DNA from: Dallia pectoralis
Taxonomy: Eukaryota > Chordata > Actinopteri > Esociformes > Umbridae
Direction: 5' to 3'
NCBI GenBank assembly: GCA_029465975.1
Contig: CM055730.1
Location: forward strand, 9,908,800-9,972,799
DNA: 64,000 nt
Below are positions 47,763 through 61,280 of the stretch, in pieces. The notes under the pieces were generated by a model, which ran no database searches, was not told where the DNA came from, and was given only the letters and a program-made list of their open reading frames with translations. Every line of letters begins with the position of its first letter. Position 1 is the first letter of the stretch. The translations under genes and the position numbers were made by a program.

Positions 47763-47985
47763 ATAGTTCAGCAACACTGTCCCAGTCCCATCGCCACTGG
47801 AAACACGTCTCTTATTTACGTATAGTTCAACAACACTGTCCCAGTCCCGTCGCCACTGACAACACGTCTCTTATTTACGTATACTATAACAACACTGTCC
47901 CAGTCCCGTCGCCACTGGAAACACGTCTCTTATTTACATATAGTTCAACAACACTTTCCCAGTCCCGTCGCCACTGGTGATGAAA
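47763..47985. repeat. ~59-bp repeat, four copies
   Basis: Copies share AGTTCAACAACACTGTCCCA, GTCCCGTCGCCACTGG and CACGTCTCTTATTTACGTAT. Confidence 0.9.
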
Positions 47986-50299
47986 GGGGAAGGGTCAAAT
48001 GGGATTCTGCCCACTATTCAGTGATGCGTGATGAAGCAGCAACGACACTGAGCACCAAACTACAAGCTCTCGTACACAACACCAAGTGAGTGCCCAAGGC
48101 AAGGACTTTTTCATGTGCACGCACACACACTTACTGTAAATGCAGCAGAAAATGTAATGCTTTGGATGTTGGCAGAGTTACAGATGAATAAATAAACGGT
48201 TTAAAATCCATGACTGCTGGGTTTTAAACAGAACGAGAGACCTGCCCACAACCCTGTACATATGCACTCTGTGGGGTTCCCAAGGAGAGCTACCCAGGGA
48301 TTGAAGTATCATTTGGGACACATCCAGGGTCATAGTCTGCCTGCCCGGGTCTCATCTTCCTGGCCTAATGAAGTAAAATGCACAGAGGCTGTGAACAGAA
48401 TGCAAAGGCTCTTTGAGGTCCAGCAGTGAATTCTAGTAGCACCGGAACAGTGAACTGCGGTTAAAACCCGGGATTAAACAAACCATCGGAGTGATGAGGA
48501 GGAGATGAGCGGAGGCAGAGTGGGAAGGCAGAGAGAGGTGAGGCTTGGGATGGATGGAGGTGTGTGTGTGTGTGTGTGTGGGTCAGAGGGGTGTAGGGTC
48601 ATGTTCTTGGCAGCAGTTCAGGACATTAATGCATACAAATTACAGAGACGGAGAGAGTATTATAGGGGGAGGGTCATTCAGAGTTCAATAGTGACAGGGG
48701 TCTCAGGCATCAGTCAGGTTTAAGACTGGGACTGAACCATGGCTGTCGAGGTCTGTCCCTGACCCAATCCAATGAGAAGTTATTGGAAAATGACTCAGGA
48801 AAATGTCTCACGCCAGCACACTATGTCTTGTGTATGGAGCTTTTTCTTCCACATTAACAAGGTTAGCAATTTAAGCATCATTCGTAGTCCTTGGCGGCTA
48901 TAGGTGCGAAAATAGTAACACTTACCACAAACCATCAAACAGTGGATCAGTTCTCACTGTGCATTGTTGACAGGTATTTGAAAACCTTAGCATCCCATTC
49001 TCTGTCACATAAGGCCCATAAGACGGGAATGAGCCGTGCATATCTAACGAATGCCAGTCCTTGAAACCTGACCTGAAACTGGCGTTTCTGTTTCAGCCAA
49101 CAGACATGAGGAACGATGCACATATTGACTTTGCATAGGTTAGCTGATGAGGGAACAAAATATGGATGAAATACACATTACTTACGAGAATTCGTTACTC
49201 AAGAACGTTTCATGTGACGTTAGCTTTAATAATCAATTCGTCAGTTAATTTAACATTTGGAAGTGCATTATAACATAGAAAAACAAGAAAAACCTATACC
49301 TCTATATCCTATATCTCTAACAAAAAAAACCTATACCAGTTAAGTCAGTTAAGTTCAAGGGAAACTGAGAAAAAGGCGATATCTTTCCTAATCACGTGAC
49401 CATGACTAAATTAATTCAATAAAACAGATTACATAAAACAAAAGATAAAAATTAGATCCTTGAAAATATTTTATGGTAATACATATAAATTAATCAGTAT
49501 GTTACACATGCAAAATGGTAAGGCATTGAAGGTGTTTAGAGTAGACAATAGACATAGTTATGAGTGATTGAAAGTGTTTCAGACCCAGTAATAGTCTCAC
49601 GGGCAGGGTCTAATTCCGAATGAACCCCCTAGTTCCACTCCACCCTGAACCATTCATTTGCGAGTTCACACATACCTCTGCCATAGCACAAAATGTTCCA
49701 AAGCTGATTGAGTAAAAATCAAAGAGGATATTCAGCTAATTAGACCCTCCTGTGGCCAATTCCAGCCAGTGAGCAACGACGCAGCCTCCATCAGCGAAGC
49801 AGAAATAAATACTTTTTGTAGCGTGCACTGCAGCCCAGTTCGACTGCCATGACTTATATTTGACATGAATTTCGTTCGTTCTTGCGTATTTGGAGACTTG
49901 ACCCATGTAAACATGACACACATACATATCCATTACAAATGACGGGAAGGATTTGTGAACTTGAAGTCCCGAATGGGTCCGCAAGTTGATCAGTTTATTG
50001 ACGCACTCGCCAATTTCTGGAAATCATCCTATGAGTTTAGTCAGCATCACGTGACCAAGTTGGTAGGGGGAAAGGGGCTTGTTTTGGGACTTACATTGAC
50101 CCGTTTCTACTAACCACTATTGCTTCGATATTGCATTCAGTAACATGTACTTTGTAGCTAGACTAATTGTCTGAAAAAGGACATACCCTTAAACAAAATC
50201 GGCGACAGTAAAATATGTTAATGTGGATCGTTCACGTGACGCAGTGGGACATCGCACTTCGGAATACCCCCTACTGACCCCCTCCCCAGTCCTAAACCT

Positions 50300-50672
50300 T
50301 GACGTTTGAGATCTGCGCTCGAGCCTAGAGCATCGTACGTTTCCCGGTCTGCTGGTGGCGCTGGACAGTTGCGTGCAGTGAGTGGAGACTGGGATGCGCG
50401 TGAGAGAGAACAGCAGCACGGGAGAACCGGACAGGGGAGCCCGGGCTTGTAGCAGATGGTTTTCTCTAACAGACGGACGTGTTCCGGACAGAATTAGACA
50501 AGGAGAAAATGGGAAGGGTAACTTGAGTGTATTCTCGAAAAAAACGACGTATATTGTGGAAACAAACAGAGCGAATAAATACCGGATTTACGGTGTAACG
50601 TCAACGGAATAACTTATTTCAACCGAGTCACATCTGGAACTCGACGGTTCTCTGAGAGCAGCAGCTTTAGAG
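50300..50672 (+). promoter_or_regulatory. Candidate promoter and untranslated first exon of an unidentified rightward gene
   Basis: A block richer in CpG than its surroundings (50215-50660, for example TGCGCTCGAG, CATCGTACG, GATGCGCGTG) ends in TTTAGAG then GTGAGG at 50673, a good donor. A short frame from ATG 50394 stops at 50612 before the donor and would be an upstream ORF. No coding exon follows within 13 kb. In human, SEMA4G lies near LZTS2, PDZD7 and SFXN3, but I have no sequence evidence for any of these. Confidence 0.35.
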
Positions 50673-53235
50673 GTGAGGTTTCTAAATGACCGTTGTATGC
50701 GAATGTTGTTTAGGAAATAGGTGCTGTGTAATAAGGCCTATAGTGTACGTCAAGGTTGACTGTCAGGTAAACTTATATGTTTAGAGGGCTTTTGGTCTTC
50801 AGAGGACCAAACTCGGACTGTTTAGACTATGTTCTAAGCAGTACATGTGAAGTTTGAAAAGTCCACCCGGGGAACCAACATGGTAGGTAGGTTGCATAGC
50901 AGAACCAGCTGTTAAACTTATTTTCAATTGTATACATCAAGTCTCAATGCAAAGTTTCACTTCAGTTTTATATTTTGAGTAATTGAATAAAATCTTTGAA
51001 GATTTAAAAACACATTTTTAGGAGTTATGGGGACCTAACCGCCAGTCTTTAAAACTGGAGCAGATAAACATCTTACATTCAGTATATATTTCTACTGCAC
51101 ACAATTGTGTGCCCTCTTGAGTACCTTTTTCTCCTCATTTCGTTTTTGTCATATGCAATTGAAATTGAGGTCCTCTCTCAATCAAGAACAGATGTAAAAA
51201 GATTTCAAATACTCATTCATGCTAAAAGGTTATTCAAACAACAAAATATCTCATACAGTGAATACATGTCAACTGTATTTCTACGCTGTTCAAACAAATC
51301 CAACATTGTTATCAAGACACACAAACACTAATTGAGTTTGGGATCTTGGACAACTCGCCTAACCTTTGTCAAATAAACAAACACTACCACTGACTATTGA
51401 GGATGAAGTTAATGTTAATATCTGTGTGGGAAAAGCCCCAGTTTTTAACACGTTTGTTATGAATTTGGCTGCTGGCCATATTCCCATCACGTGAACGTGC
51501 AGGCAGCTGTATGTTGTTGACATCACAGTGGAGCCGACAGATTCTCGCTATAGTTCCACATCAAAGCTCACATGATGCAGCCGTATCTAAACCACGCTGT
51601 TCCCACATTCATCCTTGCATATGGGGAAACACGCAGGAATCTGGACTATTATGCCCGTTTTAATATGTGACTAATCTACTGATCTGACATCTGATTCGTT
51701 TTGATGAGTTGATATTCAGCCCTTTTGAGAGGTGATTCCAAGTGCATTAAATGTTTTAATTGTTGACAACCGATTCGGAAGAATGAGATTTTGCTATGTT
51801 TAAATATCTCACAGCTCTCTTCCATGGTGGTTCTCTGTGCAGCAGGAATGTTGGGTAATTGGGTGCTGAGCTGCTGCCTACCTCTGACTCCAGACAGCTG
51901 TTCGTGCAGGTGTTTGTTCATCCCCCAACCCACCCCAGTGGCATTCTGGGAACACACACAGATGCATATGCACACATACGCTCACTTTCACTCCCAACCA
52001 TTGTCAATGTCCTGGCAGGACTATCTGTCTGACTCTCATGACATCCCTGGTGGTTTTAGCTCGTCTCACCTTCTGCTTAAGGAAATATCATGTCTAGCAC
52101 ACACAGGGATAGAGGACTAGAGTGGGAGGAAGAGGTGAGTGTTCAGATTGGAGGTTATGTTGTTAAACAATAAAGCCACATCTTGGAGTTAAGTTATTAC
52201 TTTAGGTCTGTTTTAATAGTGTATGGATCAGATTCAACAAGAAGCAGAATTGCAACTGCTGCTCGTCTGATTGGGCAATAAATTATCCTCACACAGAGAG
52301 ATGAGAAGCTAGAACACACACACACACAGCCGTGAGGGTCAGTAACAGAGTTTGCAGTGTGTGTCTGTGTGTGTGTGTAGGGTGTGTGGCGTGTGTGTGT
52401 GTGTGCGTGTGCGTGTGGGTGTGTGTATGTGTGTATGTGTGTGTTAGGGTGTGTAGTGGCGTGTGTGAGCCCTGATGACGTTATGTCACCAGACCATAAC
52501 ATTACATCTCAGCTATAACCTCACAGAGAGAGACACTAAATCACAAGCCTTGTCAGCATCGATGAAAAAGGGAAGAAAGGGAGGAGGGATCAGAGGAAGG
52601 GGGTACCAGTGGAATGAAAGGAAGGAGGGACAGACGAAAAGATTGAGAGATGTGGAGTAAAGGAGGAATGAGGATTGTGGAGTGGGAGGGAGGGAGGGAT
52701 TTGTGGTGAGAGAAAGGAAAGGGAAAAGAAGTTGAAGTAAGTGTAAAGCAGAGAGCAGGAAGTGAATGAACAGACAAGGGAGGGAAATAAGTGAGCACTG
52801 TGGGAGAAAGGCGCCAGGAGAAACCTGTGTGTGTAGTGTTAACCAAGATTACACTCGCTACGGCTACTACATCCATTGTAGAGGAGCTGAGGGGAGTGAG
52901 ACGGGGGGACGGGTTAGAGCCAAGAAGAGGGGGGTTGGGTGGGAATTTACAGTCCTCTCTTATTTAAGTATTTGACATTAACTGAGACTAAGGTTACTTT
53001 TACAGCTAAGCCTTGTAATACAAAATAAAACACGCACAATTGTAAATTAGACATACATTAAGCACATAAATAATGGTGATACCAATTAATTCATAAGATA
53101 TGTAAACATCTTATAATTCCTCTCATTTTCCCCACCACTCTCTCCAGTCACATGCCACTCAATTACGTGGTCGACAGTCACAACACTGGCTGTAGGTAGG
53201 TGGACAGTGTAGGCCAACACCAGTGGAACATCATG
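50673..53235. other. No gene recognised
   Basis: Could be intron of the gene suggested at 50300. Contains GT/CA runs at 52312-52455 and a purine-rich run at 52560-52760. Confidence 0.3.
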
Positions 53236-53607
53236 ACATGGCCGCCCTGTATTTACAGTTTACATTACATCGTTAATACTTGGCTGCACTGTATTTACAG
53301 TTTACATTACATCGTTAATACTTGGCTGCACTGTATTTACAGTTTACATTACATTGTTAATACTTGGCTGCATTGTATTTACAGTTTACATTACATTGTT
53401 ACAACATGGCCGCTCTGTATTTACAGTTTACATTACATCGTTACAGCATGGCCACTCTGTATTTACAGTTTACATTACATTGTTACAACATGGCCGCTCT
53501 GTATTTACAGTTTACATTACATTGTTACAACATGGCCTATCTGTATTTACAGTTTACATTACATCGTTACAACATGGCCGCTCTGTATTTACAGTTTACA
53601 TTATATC
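53236..53607. repeat. 42-bp minisatellite, nine copies
   Basis: Unit has ATGGCCGCTCTGTATTTACA and GTTTACATTACATTGTTACA. Fourteen-codon period keeps three + frames open. Confidence 0.95.
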
Positions 53608-53692
53608 TGATCTTCCATTTGGCTCCATCACGGTGTGAAGGTCTGTTGTAGATGCAGCCAACTGCATGAGGCCAGAATAGAGAATGCAACAC

Positions 53693-54045
53693 CACAGCCT
53701 GACAGACCATGAGGATGTGACAGCCTGACAGACCATGAGGATGTGACATCCTGACAGACCATGAGGATGTGACATCCTGACAGACTATCAGGATGTCACA
53801 TCCTCATGGTCTGTCAGGATGTCACATCCTCATGGTCTGTCAGGATGTCACAGCCTGACAGACCATGAGGATGTGACATCCTGACAGACCATGAGGATGT
53901 GACATCCTGATAGACCATGAGGATGTGACAGCCTGACAGACCATGAAGATGTGACAGCCTGACAGACCATGAGGATGTAACAGCCTGAGAGATCATACGG
54001 ATGTGACAGCCTAACTGCCTGACAGACCACGAGGATGTGTCAGAA
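53693..54045. repeat. 26-bp minisatellite with an internal inversion
   Basis: Unit GACAGACCATGAGGATGTGA plus CATCCT or CAGCCT. Units from about 53700 to 53785 run in one direction, those at 53790-53850 are reversed, then the original direction resumes to 54045. Confidence 0.95.
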
Positions 54046-55842
54046 GCACATGATCAGTAAACAGGATCCTAATTCACTGACTTAACAAACGTCTCTGTAT
54101 TCATACTGACATGATCATTGTAAATTGCTGGATAGCTGCATTTGCTTTTGATCATTTAATTAGCAAGGATACTCTGTATTAGCCCAGAAAGGAAGAATTT
54201 CAGTGACATTTTGTTGTATATGGTCTTGATAAAAAAAGAATTTGATTTTGCATTTTGAAAGAGTGGGTATGCTACAAAATTGTGTCTGAAGCACACTTTA
54301 AGTAGCATTTTTGTCTGTAGCGTTTCATTTAGGTTTCATTACCCTACAGTAAATTCCCACAGCAATGATGATGATGATTGTTTGAAGCAATGGAAATGGT
54401 AAAACTGGGTAGCTATGTATGACTCATCTATTCAGGACAAATGTACCCTCTGGAATGATATCACCAACGTCACCACAGATGATTCCCTCAACCCCCATCC
54501 TTCCATTCCACCTTTTTCTTTCGTCCTCTTATCCCTGCCTGCCGTAACATGAATATTCCCTACCTGAGGGGCCTCCACATGAGACAGAGACTGGGTCACA
54601 GAGGGATGAACAGAATGAGGATAATCTCACTATAAAGATGGTGTTTTCTTAGTGTCCTTCTGTGTCTGTGTGTGATATCTACCTGTTTGGTTAGAAGCAG
54701 TAATAAGTTGCTACCTGGCTAAAGACATGGCCTCACCCTCTCTCGTTAGAAAGATATTTACTGTGAAGTCAAGAAATTGACTCTCAACATCACATTCGAC
54801 ATCTGACCTCGCGCTCTGCGGTTTCAGGTGAGGAACACCACTGACTTTATATTGCCTCGCCTAGTGTTGAAGAAGAGTGTCTAAATGTCAGTGGTTTGAC
54901 CCTCAATCAGATTGCTTTTGTAATCCGATAGCACAGATGGCGATAGAGGTATTCGTAAGACGAACCAGGATCAATGCTGTGTGTGCGATGGCTACGCTAG
55001 TAATGTGCTTGCGTACATTATAATGGAATTAGGGAGATCACATTAGGATGCTGAGTGCTCTTTCTTGCCATCAGCTCCATATTGCTATCAATCAATATAA
55101 TTTCATTTGTGAATCGTTGTGAGAGACATTTTTCACAAAGTGCTCTACAGCAACCACATATCGCATGGCTAGGAAGAAACCCTGAGCGGAACTGACGACA
55201 GAAAGAAGGATTGAGCGGTGCCCCGGGCCCCGCTCCAGACTTTTCCAGATGGACCAATGCGTTCTCAAATGTCGGAGGTTGTCAGTAGATGGGTGTCAGT
55301 GCCTGATTGCGTTAGTGTTGGCACAGCAGACCACACAGAAACAGAGAGAACACACGACACACGCCGTTTTAGCATTCACATTGTAGCACGCAGACCCTAA
55401 CAAAGTAAGATGGCAGTAACAGGCCATTGATACTAGTGTCAAAGGGTTTAATGAAGCATTTTGTATTTGGCAGTATTGTGAAACTGATTAGGTCGGCCAA
55501 AAGAAGAAGAACATCCAGGATTGATCTAATTAGGCCTGCCATCGTTGTTCATAGCCCTAATAGCCATCTACTGCAGCTACATGTGGAAGGAGACTCAGAC
55601 CACAGCTTCAGAGAACTGCTTCACACCATTTCTGTCTCAAATCTCATTCGTAAATCAGCCATTAATGTCAGTCAGAGACTTTGAGTGGCGCCGTTTGAAC
55701 GCTGCCGTTGCCTTCTATTTCCCTCTCTGTGGAGTTCTCAGCCAGCTGCCTCGTTCTCCAGTTTTAACAGACTACAGGCGTGCCTTGGGTGATTTATCGA
55801 TAATCTAAATGACTCTCTCTCTCACTAGACAATGAGAGTATC
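54046..55842. other. No gene recognised
   Basis: Unique sequence with no convincing exon. Confidence 0.3.
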
Positions 55843-57402
55843 TAGGGGTGTGCGATATGACGATATTTAATCGTGGACGATTAAAATGTCTCCACGATTC
55901 ACTTTTTCGGAAATATCGTAGAATCGCGCTCCAGTGCACGTTCAATTAGATGCAGATCTATGGCGTTTTTTCAGCTACGTATCAACATGCAATGCGCGGT
56001 GCGCTAGATGTCAGCGTGTTAACACTAGAAGCGCCAACAGCCCATGCCCGCGGGCGTTGCAGTTAGTAATTAAAATAAATATATAATGTTGAAAAGCTAC
56101 AGCCTCGTTCTTCCATGACTTTTCCTAAATACGTGCATTTTACCTTGTCCCGTTTTCAGAAACTGGATGCGTTTTGGTCTGATCTCGTTTTGGTCCGATC
56201 TATATTGGACACCGTTTTGGTCTGGTCTATATGAAACTGGATCCGTTTTGGTCTGGTCTATATAAAACTGGATGCGTTTTGGTCTGGTCTACATGAAACT
56301 TGACGCGTTTTGGTCTGGTCTACATGAAACTTGACGCGTTTTGGTCCGATCTATATGAAACTGGATATATGTAACGGATTAGTTTGCCACTCATAACATC
56401 ACTAATGAACACTGTGCGCAGTGCAACCGGTTAGTATGCGTGTCCTGCTCAGGCAGACAAAAGCTGCGAGATATACATAGATAATAGATTGATTGGCTTT
56501 GTTGAATTTGAATGAACTAGAAAAAGAGGCAGGCCTACGTTTATAAAGAAATATATGTTTTACTAAATAAACAGAACGAAAATATAAAACGAAATTGATT
56601 AATGTATCTACCGGGTAACAGCAGAATATACCCGACCGTGACCAATATACAAACTGTGTTGTAAAATACGTGTTTCATTGTCTATAGTGCCTTAGTTACT
56701 GGGCTGTAATTACTATAATACATTTTACAAATGTAAATGATCAAATTATACACTGTAGCCTAATGTTTTTATTTCAACAGTCTGTGTTGCAATATATACG
56801 GCCAATCATGCGCAAATCATTTGATTGCGCGTCGCTTGTGATCTAAAATGTTTTAGCATTTATTACATCAAAATAGGACATACAGTTTGATTGATTTTAA
56901 TTTATTCGATCTTTAGAAATTTAAATATCATAGCCTGTGCATTTTAAAATCATGGTTTTAATTTTGTATTGTATGGCTACATAAGACAATAAATAGGCTA
57001 CATACTATTTTAGTAAAATGTTTTACTGCATAATTCACAATTCATTTAATTCAGGATGATAACACAGTAGATCATCTGATGCTGTAGATGGATGGCAGGT
57101 TACACAGTGAATGGATGGTGAAGCTGCGGATGAGAATGAAGGTGCTTCTTTGCACCATTGCACTTCCTTTAAATATACACGTGATTAAAATATGCTACTT
57201 TAATTTTTTTTTCCCTTTTATGTTTTGTTACCTTGTAACGCTATATTCTTTAAATGGAGATATAATTTGCTTGTATTGCAGCTCAGTAATTAGCAAAATA
57301 GTCTTAAAAAGCAACATGAAAAAGAATCGTGATAAAATCGTGAATCGTGATTTTTCCTGAAAAAATCGTGATATGATATTTTTCCCATATCGCCCACCCC
57401 TA
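55843..57402. mobile_element. Non-autonomous hAT-like DNA transposon, 1,560 bp
   Basis: Ends are TAGGGGTGTGCGATATG and, inverted, TAGGGGTGGGCGATATG. The 8-bp AGAGTATC flanks both sides exactly (55835-55842 and 57403-57410). An 8-bp duplication and GGGGTG-type termini are typical of hAT elements. Subterminal ATCGTGAT/ATCACGAT words recur near both ends. No transposase was found, so it would depend on an enzyme supplied elsewhere. Confidence 0.88.
56163..56375. repeat. ~30-bp minisatellite inside the hAT-like element
   Basis: Units of CGTTTTGGTCTGGTCTATAT plus GAAACTGGATG, about six copies. Confidence 0.88.
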
Positions 57403-57410
57403 AGAGTATC

Positions 57411-59874
57411 CATAGCCGAGTTATATTGACCCCATCGCTCATTCAGTGTTTGTTATTGGATGGTTTTTGGGATGGAAGCTCATTAACATTGTCACTTCTG
57501 TTACTAAATATCTCATTGATACAACATTGCGTACCGTAACGTTACATTACATAGATTGTTATTTTTATACATTATTCATTTTGCGAGCATTACATGTCTT
57601 GGTATGATGGTATGTTGATCAGTTTATTCTATTTTCAAACTGTTATTTTTGTGTTCAGGCATAACGTCAGCCTCTAATCTCCCAACTGTCAGATATTAAC
57701 GTTTATGCTTGAGTGTTTGACTAGTTGTCACTTGGAGAATGAAAATATTCTTCAATAGAAATAGCATGACCTTTTCTGGCGTAATCTGCATTGGTTTCCA
57801 ATAGATGACTACGATGATTGTAACTAAATCCCAACAATTTTCGGAGCAATTTCTAGAGCCGTGTCGGGGCACCGCCTGGTGAGATTTACTTGCCCAACAA
57901 GTTTTTACTGGACTCAGGGTTGAAGGCCATCGGTAAAGACCCCATAACCCCAAACAAGGCCGGAGGTCATGGTGTCTTACAAATCGTGTTGGTGTGTTGT
58001 GTGTGTCTATGTGGTGTAGTATCACAATTTCTGATCTACTCGCAACTGAGATTTCACAGCTCCATAACATGCTGTCACTGCTCTGTCAGGATAATCTAAG
58101 GCTTGTATTAACCCAGAACAGAGCACCGAACGCCTCGGAATAGAGAGATTCAGAATCAGCCCAGTCGTCTCCTGGGTCGGCCCAGTCAGACAGTGTCCCA
58201 GGTAGCAGTTGTTTTCATTGTGTTCCAGTGCTTCTGGCGGAATGGATCGGTGCAGAGAGAGTAAGAATCATGTCTGGTAAAAGAGGAGGAGATTGGAACA
58301 GAGTGAGTAAGTGAGAACAGTAGCGTGAGGGAAAAGGGAGAGAGGTAGATGGCTGCATCTGGAAACAACCACTGGAACCGGGAGGATCGGGGCGGACTGG
58401 GATCAAACGTCGGTCTAATACACCGGCCCATGTAAAAAAAAAGCATTGGCTAATTTTCCCTCCATTGTTTTCTGCTCTCTCACAAAGTGATAATACTGTC
58501 AGCAATTAGACAATTGTCAGTGTAGCTTTGTTTTCACTAATGTATCTGTGATTTAGAATGAGACATCTGGTGAAATCTGATTTAACACAGTTTTATAACA
58601 ACAAACCTCATGGACATCGATAAAAAAAAAAAGTCTGGTTGTTGGTCAAACTTTGTATATGTGTCTTTTTCCATATAGGCTCATCCAACTTGTTCTAATG
58701 AAAGATCTAGGGCCTGGGTAGTTTTCAAAAAACAAACCATCCGAACAAGCTGTGAAACGTAAAAAGCACACATGTGTTTACCACATGTCATTATAAAGTG
58801 AATTTAATTGCTTGTGACCCAGACAGTATGTGCGCCATCTTTTTACCCGTGGCCATGTCTGTTGTGGAGAACCGCTTCTGTGTCCCTGGTTGTGGCATCA
58901 CCCCAGACAGCGACCACACTGAATTAGGTTAAAGGTCACGGCAGCGTCCTGTCTGTAATGGAGGAGAGCAGGAGGGGGGTCGAGTGGGGTGCAGGGCTGT
59001 CTGTCTGGTAGTTTTGGCCAGGGGCGCGGGGGCTTGTTTCGCCCGGGCTGTCAACAGAGAGATGCCCGACGAGGCCAGTTTGGGGTAAACCTCTATAAGT
59101 TGACACGAGCATGGATGGCTAGAAGTCTGTTAACAGTTTAAAGCATCATATTTACATCAGTGTAGCGCATCATGTTGTAAATCAACTGGTTGTGCCTCAT
59201 GTTTCGGCAGAAGGTATAGCAGAAGGTATAGGGGGATAGAGTGTAATCACCTATTCTCCAGACCTTTACCTTCTGACCAGGATTAAAAGGAACAGAGGGG
59301 GAATGAACAATGCAGTGGAGATCTATAAGAGAGCGAGAGAGGGAGAGAGAGGAGAGGCAATGGGAAGATGGAAAAAGCATATCCTCTCATTTTCTCTCTG
59401 CAGCGCTCCAAAAAGATTAGTTTCACTTACATAACCCCCTACCCCCTCTCTTCTCTTCATCTCTCCACTCCCTCCATGTTTTCCCTTTATTCTCTCCAAT
59501 CTGGGAAAAGAGCGGATTGGAGATGATTTAATTGCCAATCGGGATTTGTTTTTCCTCTCGTTGGGGTGTATGAGGGATAGAGGAGAGGGAAGGAGAAGCA
59601 GGAGGAGGTTGGAGTGCAGGGTTTAAGGAATCGGACGACAAAGCAGAAGATGACCAAGGGCGGAAGCGGGGATGGGATGGAGAAAATGATATCGGGAGAG
59701 AAGAGAAGGGGACGGAGAGATATTTATAATTCAGCCTGCTGTTGATATGGAAGGGCCAGTCTAACATCCATGTCAGTCCTCCCCAGCCACACACACGCAA
59801 ACACACCCTGCTTCTCTCGGCGATACACACAGACTGTCACACAAACCTTCGGAATCATGACCTCCTGTCAGAGG

Positions 59875-59877
<3 letters not shown>
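57411..59877. other. No gene recognised
   Basis: Unique sequence. A stretch near 58840-59090 is more GC-rich and could be conserved non-coding DNA, but this cannot be judged here. Confidence 0.3.

Positions 59878-59957
<80 letters not shown>
59876..59957. repeat. (GT)n microsatellite
   Basis: About 40 uninterrupted GT pairs. Confidence 0.96.
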
Positions 59958-61025
59958 ATATTGTATTTAATCACAACAGTGATGGAAACATGACGTGCAA
60001 TGTTATTCATGTCGACAGTTTCTACTTTTGATGTGGTGGGATGGAGTCTGTAAAATGAATAGAAATGTCGTCATAGCGATGTAAACTTGGAGGTCATGTG
60101 ATATGCTGTTGTCCTTTTTACGATTACAGATTAAAGAGGGTGGTGAAAATAATTTAAAAGAATAAAGTAATAAATATTAAGAGTATAATTCTCCGTTGTA
60201 ATCATAATTAAAATGATATATATGGTATAGAAATCAGGTAGAAACACAAACACACACACTCACTCACTGGTTCAATTCTGTTATTGTAAATACGGGCCAA
60301 CCCAAAGGTTTGCTCTGATGACATCACTACTCTTTTTCATTGTACCTGCTCTAGGCAGAGTGACTGTAACCAACAACTTACTCACCAATAACTCATTCTG
60401 TCCACAGCTAATCTACAGGTGAATCCTTTAAACACGAAATGACTTCATTAGCAATTCAGTGGTATCTAACACACATTTCTCCCTTTACTCTCTGTGAGTT
60501 TCTTTCTATTAATTTTTTCTCTGCTTTGGTGATGAATTTAGAGTATTAGTCTTAGATCAGTGTGTATCACCCTCTCCCTTTTCCATTAGGCCCTCAATTT
60601 AGTGCTTCTCTGGGCTCCAGACTGAATCCTAAAGCCCTTAAATGGTGTTTAATAACGTCCCATCTGAGTTTACCTGCAAGGTAGAGGAGCGATCAGATTA
60701 CAGTAACTCAATATAAAGTTTACTATCTAGCTACACACCTCACAAGGAGTCTGACCAATGAGGTAGGGAGTGTGACACAAGCATGTCGTTTGTAAATAAT
60801 GTTTGAGTTTCTCATCCTCTGATACACAAAAACGTTAGCAAGATACCTGTCCAAGAAGAGCACGCGTTAAGCAATGATGTACCAGATTTTAACATTCCTT
60901 ATCAAACCATGCCGGCAGATGACACAAGTGCCTGGCCGATTGGCATGTGTTTAACAGAGGACGACACATGCACGTCCATTGGTCTCATTCAGCAGCGTTG
61001 GCACGGACCCCTAACCCTCCTGGGC
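59958..61025. other. No gene recognised
   Basis: AT-rich unique sequence. Confidence 0.3.
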
Positions 61026-61027
61026 CT

Positions 61028-61280
61028 TCCGTTGAGCTGTGGGGGTGAGCTGTGGGGGTGAGCTGCGGGGGTGGGCTGTGTGGGTGAGCTCTGGCGGTGA
61101 GCTGTGGGGGTGAGCTGCGGGGGTGAGCTGTGTGGGTGAGCTTTGGGGGTGAACAGTGTGGGTGAGCTGTGAGGTGAGCTGTGGGGGTGAGCTGCGGGGG
61201 GTGAGCTGTGGGGGGTGAGCTGTGTGGGGAGCATTGGGGGTGAGCTGTGGGGTGAGTTGTGGGAGTGAGCTGTGGGGGCT
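61028..61280. repeat. G-rich 13-14-bp minisatellite
   Basis: Units of GTGAGCTGTGGGGG with GCGGGGG and GTGTGGG variants, about 18 copies. Many runs of four to six Gs at short spacing. Confidence 0.92.

Larger units (their letters stand above)
42771..50290. other. No gene recognised
   Basis: About 7.5 kb without exon-like sequence. It holds short repeats (listed where distinct) and much AT-rich unique DNA. Small CA/GTG runs occur at 43530-43650, 47110-47215 and 48560-48580. Confidence 0.35.

Noticed and set aside
57890..58099. Possible coding exon near 57.9 kb
   Set aside because: Short frame with no recognisable domain and no matching splice sites in frame.
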